Assembly (NCBI GenBank): GCA_965112735.1
Contig: OZ218951.1
Coordinates: 5,642,001 to 5,706,000, forward strand
Origin: Phaeosaccion multiseriatum
Taxonomy: Eukaryota > Ochrophyta, other classes
DNA length: 64,000 nucleotides
Direction of reading: 5' to 3'
Of the stretch, positions 56,956 to 64,000 are shown one piece after another (the stretch's first letter is position 1; each line of letters starts with the position of its first letter). The notes beneath the pieces were generated by a model that saw only the letters and a list, made by a program, of their open reading frames with translations, did not search any database and was not told where the DNA came from. The position numbers were made by a program, and so were the translations under genes.

Positions 56956-58486
56956 TGTGTTGGAGCCGGGGAGGGCGGGAGGGAGGCCATCGACGTGGGG
57001 AAGAAAGTAGTTTGCAGCATTTGGCACCATCCTCCCTCCCTCCCTCCCTCCCTTCCTTCCTTCCTTCCTTCCTTCTCCCCCTCTTCCTTGCCGCCATCTC
57101 TCAAGCTCTCCTTCGCATCTTGCCTGCCTACTCATCCACCCCTGCCGCCCTCCCTCCCCTCCCGTACCTCGTGCTTGGTCCTGTCGATGTGAAACGCCAC
57201 AATCTCCTCATCCACCGCACACAGCACTTTGAGAAAGAAGTCCACGTACACCTCCCCCCACGCCAGCATGCTCATGAGCTCTGCCCAGCACGAGCCCCAA
57301 CGCTCTGGGTAGTCAGTCTTGAGCAGCAGCGTCACCACCACTGCCAGCTTGCGGCGGACAAACTTCTCCTCCCCCTGCAGCTGGCGCACCCTCGCCCCGC
57401 TGCCCCCCCCAGCCCCGCCGCTGAGGCTGCTGTCCATACTATTACTACTATTGCCATCGGTGCCCCCGCCGCTGCTGCTGCTGCTGCTGCTGCGCCCCTC
57501 GCCACCCCCGCCGCCACCGCTCGGCTGCCCCCCTGCCTCCTTCTCCTGCGCCAACCAGCTCATGACCGATTGGCGGATCTGCAGAACGGCGGCGGCGTCT
57601 GTGACGCGCGGCACCCCCCCCACCTTGCTGCCCCCCAGGTGGTCCTGCAGGAGAGAGAGCGCGAAGAAGCGGGCCTCTGCGCGAGGGGACACCATCAGCA
57701 GCTGCAGGGAGATGGGGGGGCGGGCAGACAAGAGAGAGGGGAGAAGAGGGAGGTGGGGATTAAGGGGGGGGGGTTCGGTGGGGGAGCGCATTGCCTCAGC
57801 TTTCAGACTGAGCCCTGTGGGCACGCAGCACCAGTTGGTGATACAGCAGCAGTAGCCAGCAGCGCCAATCCACCACACCAAAGCAGAAACAGACCTGCAG
57901 GGCTAGCCTCCACGAGTCCGGGGAGGCCTTGACCTCGTCGCAGTACTTGGTGGCCTCCGCCTTGAGCCGCTGCCCGTCGTCGTCGGCTGGGGGGGAGGCG
58001 GAGGAGGAAGGAGGAGGAACAGGCGGGTTACTTTAACCAGTTCGGTGGGGTACACGGGGGTCCAGTCGGGGTGTGTGACATAGAAGGGAGAGGGGCGGTG
58101 GAGAGAGCTGTCTATGTATGGCAGCGATTGCACAGGATGGAAGGCCCCTAAAGTGTGAAGGAGTAAGGGGGACCGAGGGCTCCTGACACTGTCATGGGCA
58201 GGGGCCGGACATGCAGACGAACGCACTGTGCATATTTGTATGGGACAGGGGTGTGTCTACAGCCCGACAATCGATGAGCCTTCTCCCATCCCTCCGTCAC
58301 CCCCCCCCTCCCTTTAGAGACTACAGCCTTCTCCTCTCCCCTTTGTACCCCCGTTCCTCCGTCCTTTCCCTCTCGCAGCGGCTTTCTCTCTAGTCTGCCT
58401 CTCCGTACCCACGGACACGCACCTTCGCTCGGGGGCTGGAGGGCATAGGCCACCGCCATTTCCAGTTGCTGGACGGCGGAGTCCAT
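51926..58486 (-). CDS. Exportin-T (tRNA nuclear exporter, LOS1/PAUSED/XPOT family)
   Basis: Eleven exons: 58423-58486, 57895-57986, 57701-57168, 56840-56709, 56577-56237, 55783-55454, 55240-54895, 54698-54477, 54149-53856, 53613-53392 and 53221-51926 (high to low). They join in frame to 1290 residues. N-terminal importin-beta features: ATKYCDEVKASPDSWRLAL, ARFFALSLLQDHL, FVRRKLAVVVTLLLKTDYP, RWGSCW and VDFFLKVLCAVDEEIVAF. IKDTMRASCCIADVANV follows, and KYPPEFEFDAEEEED at a junction corresponds to the MKYDE...EDE acidic segment of XPOT. It carries tRNA through pores with RanGTP. It is longer than human XPOT (962) because of Gln-, Ser- and Gly-rich inserts in exons 3, 6, 9 and 11. Several introns are nearly pure simple repeat. 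Confidence 0.88.
54173..54447 (+). repeat. Hexanucleotide minisatellite (GGTCAG)n in an exportin-T intron
   Basis: About 45 units of GGTCAG with GGTCGG and AGTCAG variants fill most of intron 54150-54476. The sense (minus) strand reads CTGACC. Confidence 0.97.
54833..54894 (+). repeat. (CA)n microsatellite abutting an exportin-T splice donor
   Basis: In the sense direction the array is (GT)n starting at the donor (minus, 54894-54893). Confidence 0.97.
55980..56236 (+). repeat. (CCCT)n-rich tract filling an exportin-T intron
   Basis: CCTCCCTC-type units run almost to the donor at 56236. Purine-rich (GGGA) in the sense direction. Confidence 0.95.
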
Positions 58487-58889
58487 GGCCCTCCTTAGTT
58501 TTCTTTCCCTCCTCCTCTTCTGCGCCCCTGCCCTTTCTTGCCCTCAACACCCACGCAGACTCCCCTCCTCAGTAAGAGGAGGAGAGGGTTGCTAATTCCT
58601 TCTTACAAATGAAAGCTCTCCTGGTGGTAAAAAGATTTTATCTTTACGAAGAAGGAGGTGTAAAGACAATGCGGGGCCCAGTCGTAAGCAAGCCGTCGGC
58701 CGTCCCTGAGGGCGAAGAGAGGATTCAGGGCCGAGATATAGGGAGAGGAGGTGTTGCAGCAGCCCAGGAGGGACCAAGCACCGCACCGCGCAAGGGCTTG
58801 CAGGGGGGGCGCAGGAAGGGCAGCATCACGAGAAGCAGCACTAACTGGAGGAGAGACAGGCTACTTGATTGATTGTGCTTGTGGCAGCG
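58487..58889. promoter_or_regulatory. Bidirectional promoter, exportin-T (-) / RPA43 (+)
   Basis: 403 bp between ATGs of a tRNA exporter and a Pol I subunit, both tied to ribosome and tRNA output, so co-regulation is plausible. No defined element seen. Confidence 0.45.
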
Positions 58890-59336
58890 ATGTCCTCCTC
58901 CTCCACCCCCAACCAAGCAAAGGATGGCAAGAGCAAGAAGAGTAGCAAGAAGAGGCCAAGGCCGATGGAGATTGCTGCGGCTGCGGCCAAGGGGGACGGC
59001 ACGGCGATCACCAGTGGCAGCAAAGCCAGCAGTGTAGAGACAGGAGCGGCGCGTGCCACCCCTTCTATTGATGCTGCTGCTGCTACCACGGCTCGGCCCA
59101 CCTCCCCTTTTGAGGAGTGCAAGGTGCGAGAGAGTTGCGTCGGAGGCTGTGGTTGGCGACACTCACCCTCCCGTTCCTCTGTGGGAACGAGAGCTCGTTT
59201 CAATACTGTGCTTTTCAGCGCGCAGGACATCCGCTGGCCCTCTCCCACATTGCACGCCACCGCCCTGCTGCACACCCGAAGTGAGCCTCCTCGTAACAGC
59301 TACTTCACCCCGTTTCATTTTTTTCTTTTTCTGTGT

Positions 59337-59403
<67 letters not shown>

Positions 59404-60147
59404 ATGCGGCTCCAGGTCAGCCTGCTGCCAAAAGACATGCGGGACATCTACCACGGCATCCGCAGCAACGTGTACAAGCTGCTCATGCGCTACGACGACT
59501 CCGCCGGCGGCGTGATCTTGTCCTTCAGCAGTATCAGCTTCCCGGCGGGGAGGGAGCACGGCTGCATCATCGACGAGATGCCACACATCCACTTTGCTGT
59601 CAACGCCACGGCCCTCGTGTTTCGCCCCCTTCCGGGCATGGTGCTTCGCGGGAGGGTCAACAAGGTGTCTGTGACACATGTTGGGCTGCTCGTGTGCGGC
59701 ATCTTCAACGCGTCCATCAGCGCACAGGAGATGGGCAAGAAGTGGAGCTTCCACTCCGGAGCCGAGCAGTGGCAGCGGCAAGGGGAGGGAGGGGAGGGAG
59801 GGGAGGGCGTGGGGGAGGTCGGCTTGGAGAGCGTGGTGGAGTTCTCGGTGCGCAGGCTGCACGAGGCCTCTGGACTCATCTCCATCGAGGGGGGCCTGAA
59901 GGCATGTCGGGGGCTGCTGGACAACGAGTATGAGGGAGCGGATGGTGCTGCTGCTGCTCTTGGGGCCTGGAGAGCTGCTGGGGAAGGCGGCGAGTCTGCA
60001 GGCGGCCAGTCTGTGGCGGTGGTCGCTGCTCGTAGGAAAGGGGAGCCTACTGGCGAGGAGGAGGAGGGGCCGCCCACCAAGAGAAAGAAGAAGGACAAGA
60101 AGAAGAAAGACAAGAAGGAGAAGAAGGAGCACAAAAGAAAAAAATGA
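58890..60147 (+). CDS. RPA43: RNA polymerase I subunit RPA43 (POLR1F-like)
   Basis: Exons 58890-59123 and 59404-60147, both phase 0, give 325 residues. The Rpb7/A43-type N-terminal domain begins MRLQVSLLPKDMRDIYHGI, then YKLLMRYDDSAGGVILSFSS and IIDEMPHIHFAVNATALVF. The OB-type domain follows: PGMVLRGRVNKVSVTHVGLL, then VCGIFNASI, and VEFSVRRLHEASGLISIEG. The tail is strongly basic (KRKKKDKKKKDKKEKKEHK), as in A43 proteins. A43 with A14 forms the Pol I stalk that binds Rrn3/TIF-IA at rDNA promoters. The second exon begins right after a (CT)n run whose last unit merges into the acceptor CAG. Twenty-four bases after the stop lies a TIR element. Confidence 0.9.
59337..59402 (+). repeat. (CT)n microsatellite ending at the RPA43 splice acceptor
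   Basis: About 31 CT units run directly into CAG|ATG at 59401-59404 and so serve as the polypyrimidine tract. Confidence 0.97.
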
Positions 60148-60171
60148 GATTGGGGGGGGGGGGGGGGGGGT

Positions 60172-60651
60172 TCGACCCCTGACGCACTATTGCCCACATT
60201 GTCGACAGCGCGCTATCCGCCACCGGCCGATAGCGGATAGCGGATCGGCTGGCGCCGGCGATAGCGGATAGCATGCCCCCACAACCCCCCCCCCCTCAAA
60301 GCCGGCTGGCGCGTATCGGATAACGGATAGCGTGATAGTGCGTCAGTCAGGGTCGAGGGGGGGGGTAGGGGCTGCTCGGTGCGAATTTCGAAGATGGCAC
60401 TGCACGCGCGAAAAATCCACTTTAGCGAAAAAGTTGCAACAAACGGTCGGGGCGACTGACGCACTATCACGCTATCCGTTATCCGATACGCGCCAGCCGG
60501 CTTTGAGGGGGGGGGGGGGTGTGGGGGCATGCTATCCGCTATCGCCGGCGCCAGCCGATCCGCTATCCGCTATCGGATAGCGCGCTATCGGCCCCCCCGG
60601 GGCCTGATAGCGCGCTGCCGAGAATGTGGGCGATAGTGCGTCAGGGGTTGA
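60172..60651. mobile_element. TIR/foldback element, copy 2, with nested inverted repeat
   Basis: Ends TCGACCCCTGACGCACTATT (left) and, inverted on the right, CGATAGTGCGTCAGGGGTTGA; the right end is homologous to copy 1 (GAGAATGTGRGCGATAG). Inside, 60225-60350 and 60455-60580 are inverted copies of each other (GGATAGCGTGATAGTGCGTC against GACGCACTATCACGCTATCC), enclosing a unique loop (about 60355-60455). No coding capacity. A clear flanking duplication was not found because a long G-run (60152-60170) borders the left end. Confidence 0.75.
60371..60416 (+). repeat. Loop sequence shared with the GDSL divergent promoter
   Basis: GCTGCTCGGTGCGAATTTCG followed by AAGATGGCACTGCACGCGCG and AAAAAT recurs at 63686-63733, with only TA inserted. 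Confidence 0.92.
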
Positions 60652-61206
60652 CCCTGTGGTGTTGGATGTGGTGACCGCCTCCATTCGAGCACGAGTTTTA
60701 GGTCGACAAGACAGATATCCGAGGGAGCGGGTTGTGGGTGAGGGTGGGAGAAGGAGGGACTTCCCTCGCCGTGCAGAGTGCTATCGACAACCGTGTGGTG
60801 TAGCACGCTTACAACGTTCGCTTCAATTTTTTTTTTTAATACACTCGATTTGCGTAAGAATCGCCCAACAAATGAAGAAGCGCTATAGCTCTTCGTGTAG
60901 CTCTTTGAGATGCCTACCGACACACAGTCTTTCGGCTTTCATCGCTTTTCCCCTACCCTACTTGTCAGCATTTCTGCAATAGCACTCCCCCTTCCCTCCC
61001 AACCCCCCCTTCATCTTCTTCCCCTCTCATTTCTTCTAAATCACTTATATGATAACAATACTTCGTGGTAATAATAAAATTTTTTGCCACTGCGCCCTTC
61101 TCGCAAGGAAAAAGGGGGCTCCTCCGGCTCCAACTCAATTATCTCCCGTACCTCTATCTTCCCACACACCAAATCAAATCCAATCAAAGTAACTCATCAT
61201 CTCCGC
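60652..61206. other. Intergenic, TIR element to the GDSL stop
   Basis: 555 bp, becoming AT-richer towards 61080. No gene seen. Confidence 0.5.
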
Positions 61207-63537
61207 TCAGCAGTCATCGAAGCGTCCAGACCCGCAGAAGCGGCACAGAAGCTCACCACCGGCGTTGCAGCCCAGCCCGCCACTCGCGCAGGACGGGTCG
61301 CGTACGCACGTGAGTGCTTCTCCGCTGGGGAGGAAGCCAGGGCACTCGCAGTCAGCCTCCTCGCTCTCCTCGCTCTCCTCGCTCTCCTCGCTCTCCTCGC
61401 TATCCTCGCTATCCTCCGCCCCGAAGTCTCCACTGCTGCAGCTGATGTTCTCAAAGCGAGCGAACTCGCAGAAGCGGCAAGACTCTTGTCCTGTAGGCAG
61501 CCAGCAGCCAAGAGGCACACAACGGGGCAGCGTAAGGGGCGAGCCAGGGAGGGGCGGGGTTCGACCAGTTTAGCAGCATACAGACAGTCAAGTCAAGCCA
61601 AGCCAAGCGCTCTAGCAAGCAAAGAAAGAAGCGCACTCACTCCCTCACTACCCACGCCACGCCACACCACTCGCTTACCCAAGGCGTTGCAACCGAGGCC
61701 TCCATTCGCGCAGGACGAGTCCGTCATACAGGGCTCGTTGGGGTTGGCTGAGGCGCATGCGAGGGTGCAGGGGTCCTCCCCGGGCACAGGCGCACTGTCT
61801 GTGGTGGTCCCGCAGAGGGAGGCATCCACGGGGGACTCCGAGTCTACATATGCCTCCAGCATAAAGGCGGCTGCGATCTCATGCCCCTTATCGCTGAAGT
61901 GCGGGGTGCCGTCAAAGAAGAGGTAGGAGTCCGGGTCGTCGCACAGCTTTGCGCAGCCCGCCACTGTGGTACCCGAGACGTCCTCGCAACTCAAACCAGT
62001 GTTGACGATGCCCGCGTCGCGGATGCAGGACGAGAACTCCAGAGTGCCCTACACATGACAATGTTTTGTTTCCAAGGCGAAGGGAAGGAGCAGCTCAGGG
62101 GGAGGTGTGTTGTGCGCTTATATATTTCACACCATTCGGCGGGATGGATCCTCATGAAGAAGCAGCAACGGTGCCGAAATGTAACGAATGAAACGAACCG
62201 TAAGTAAGGAGAAGACCGGAAGCAAGGACTTAACATACTTACCCATCAAGTCCATCATTTCATTTCTTTCCCCCGCCATCTTACCTCCGCCTCTCCGACG
62301 GCCACCATACAGGGTGTGGTAACGTCGAGTCCCTCCACCACAGCCTGGTCAACGGTCTTGCGCACCACGCTGTTGAGATCCATATAGCGGATGTCAGCAC
62401 AGGGCAGGGCCTGCCTCAGCTGCGCAATGACGGCCTGCGTAGTACTGTCAATGCCCGCGGAGAGCTGCGTTGCAACCGCCAGCCCGGCCTCCAAGCTGCC
62501 GAAGGTGCTCAGGATAAGCGCCTCTAGGGCAGGGAGCTGACCAACTCGGGTTGTGAACTCTTCGGGCTCGATGGAAGAGCCCCACACGTACACAGTCTCG
62601 GGCTGTGTGGCCATCAGCGTCTGCAGGTTGGCGCCCAGCTCGCTCGCATAGAGCGTCAGGAAGTCGGTGGGGGACGTGCCGTCTGCTGCGTCGAAGAAGT
62701 TGGCCACGTCGTTCTTGCCCGTGATAATGGACACCTCGTCGGACAGGGGAGTTGGCCCCGTAGCGATGTAGGCTGCGACCTATGAGAGGGGCGAGGAGAG
62801 AGCGGAGGGGTAGGGGAGTAGAGGTAGCGTGGAGGGAGGGGGGAGAAGAGTGGTGTAACGGTGAGCTCGGCCCAAAGCCCTGGGCGCGTTGACGTGGCGG
62901 GTAGGGGCACTCTCTCTCTCTCAATCTCGCCCGATATGAGCAGACCCCCACTCAAAGTGGAGCAGCAGCGACGGAGGAAGGCGGGCACCACTACAGAGTC
63001 TATTCAGTCACCGCGTGAGAAAGGCCACCGCCCCACAACAAGCACCGCCATGTTCGTACCTGCTCCGCCAGCGATCCGGGGAAGAAACCGGGAGAGTAGG
63101 CCGCCGTGGTGGTACCGCCCGCAACGGCAAAGCTCACCACCTCCTCGTCCACCCCGTCTTGCTCGACAATGTGCTCCCACCACATCAGCCCATTGCTGAG
63201 CGCGCCATCGCAGTAGGGCGGCATCGAGGGGAAAACACCTCCGGTAACAGCAAAGATATTGCCCTTGTCCGTATAGCTGTCTGCTCCCGCGCCACGAGCC
63301 AGCGTCGCGGAGGGGGTGGGGGGGGGAGGGGGCAGAGAACATGAAGAGGAAAGAGGAGGAGTGTGTATCATTCATCATCTCATCTCAAAGAAGAGGTTCC
63401 CGACGGGGAAGAGTCAGGAGTGTTAAATTTTTTGCAGCCCCTCCCCGCTACTACTCACCTCCGAGCAGGATCTGCCTCCCGGCCACCACCGACGCCATAC
63501 CCACCAAAGCCAACACACGAGGGCCCATCTGCGGCAT
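61207..63537 (-). CDS. Secreted GDSL/SGNH-type lipase with Cys-rich C-terminal modules
   Basis: Exons 63459-63537, 63060-63280, 62285-62779, 61679-62048 and 61207-61490 join in frame to 482 residues. The signal peptide (MPQMGPRVLALVGMASVVAG) leads straight into block I, ILLGDSYTDKGN (Ser28); the GDS codon spans the first intron. Block II is ALSNGLMWWEHI and block III ITGKNDVANFF. The His region is YLFFDGTPHFSDKGHEIAAAF, where Asp-Gly-Thr-Pro-His replaces the usual DxxHP. Two Cys-rich repeats follow (SCANGGLGCNALG and SCASGGLGCNAGG), each next to CRFCxxxRF, with an acidic Glu-Ser repeat between them. GDSL enzymes hydrolyse acyl esters; the Cys modules may bind a surface. It is head to head with a near-identical second copy. 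Confidence 0.85.
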
Positions 63538-63923
63538 TTTTTTTCCCCCTCTCTCCGGCTTCCTTGTGATACGATCGTATGGAGAGAGATTGAAGATTGA
63601 AGAGGGGCAGAAAGAGGGTACACTGTAGGGATGTAGGGAGAGGCTATCCGGAAGTGAGTGGGAAGTTGGGAAAGTGATCGGGCAGGCTGCTCGGTGCGAA
63701 TATTTCGAAGATGGCACTGCACGCGCGAAAAATGCGAAAAAATACAACAGACACTCAGGGGGGACTTCGGCGCCCTTCAGAACTTTCCCAACTCTCTCCT
63801 TTTTCCTGAACTTCCCACACTCACTTCCGGATAGACGTCTGAACCTCTCCCTCTTTCTGCCCCTCTTCAAGCTCTTCTCCATACGATCGTATCACAAGGA
63901 GGCGGGAGAGAGGGGGAAAAAAA
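63538..63923. promoter_or_regulatory. Palindromic divergent promoter of the GDSL pair
   Basis: 386 bp between ATGs. Both sides carry the same upstream sequence in inverted order (CCATACGATCGTATCACAAG about 30 bp before each ATG, TTTCTGCCCCTCTTCAA, CACTCACTTCCGGATAG). The centre holds the 46-bp sequence shared with the TIR element (63686-63733), including GCGCGAAAAAT, an E2F-like core. Confidence 0.7.
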
Positions 63924-64000
63924 TGCCGCAGATGGGCCCTCGTGTGTTGGCTTTGCTCGGTATGGCGTCGGTGGTGGCCGGGAGGCAGATCCTGTTCGGA
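63924..64000 (+). CDS. GDSL lipase, second copy, first exon only (window end)
   Basis: Encodes MPQMGPRVLALLGMASVVAG then RQILFG, differing from the minus-strand copy at two residues. The frame is cut by the end of the window, one or two bases before the expected donor. Product and completeness beyond this point cannot be seen. Confidence 0.75.

Overview
The window is nuclear DNA of a GC-rich, intron-bearing eukaryote. The best fit is a photosynthetic stramenopile (heterokont alga). Three genes begin with a signal peptide whose predicted end is followed by Phe (SLSEG|FTHGG, LTEG|FTPGG, LSA|AFQ), as in the bipartite plastid presequences of algae with secondary plastids. Introns are mostly GT-AG, about 70-750 bp, and packed with simple repeats. 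I cannot name the species.

Layout from left to right: an NTE/PNPLA6-type phospholipase (-, patatin end cut off by the window edge); a plastid-targeted GNAT acetyltransferase (-) divergent from an ankyrin gene (+, one frame break); a plastid-targeted protein with two DUF1415-like modules (-) divergent from a decayed ankyrin copy (+); a PTPMT1-like dual-specificity phosphatase (-); a leucine-rich-repeat protein (+); RPAP1 (-); two tandem kelch proteins (+); a USP30-like deubiquitinase (-); a MICU-type mitochondrial calcium-uptake regulator (+); an ankyrin/SAM protein (-); an orphan GDSL 5' fragment (+); a small plastid membrane protein (+); divergent histones H2B (-) and H2A (+); exportin-T (-); RNA polymerase I subunit RPA43 (+); and a head-to-head pair of GDSL lipase genes (-/+), the right one cut off by the window end.

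Most genes are housekeeping: RNA polymerase assembly and subunits, tRNA export, chromatin, mitochondrial quality control and calcium, lipid metabolism. Neighbours alternate strand at 17 of 20 junctions, giving nine divergent pairs with short shared promoters (122-646 bp between ATGs). Multi-exon models were built by hand from splice sites and checked for phase continuity. All close in frame except one exon of the NTE gene, which has a one-base slip beside a 13-C run, and the two ankyrin genes.

The most unusual content is non-genic: (1) two copies of a terminal-inverted-repeat element of 0.4-0.5 kb, one with a 7-bp direct flanking repeat, and a sequence inside the second copy that recurs at the centre of the inverted GDSL duplication; (2) a segmental duplication in which a plastid presequence exon plus a bidirectional promoter was copied next to an unrelated gene; (3) short 12-20 bp DNA words dispersed through both introns and exons of unrelated genes; (4) microsatellites that start exactly at splice donors or end exactly at splice acceptors.
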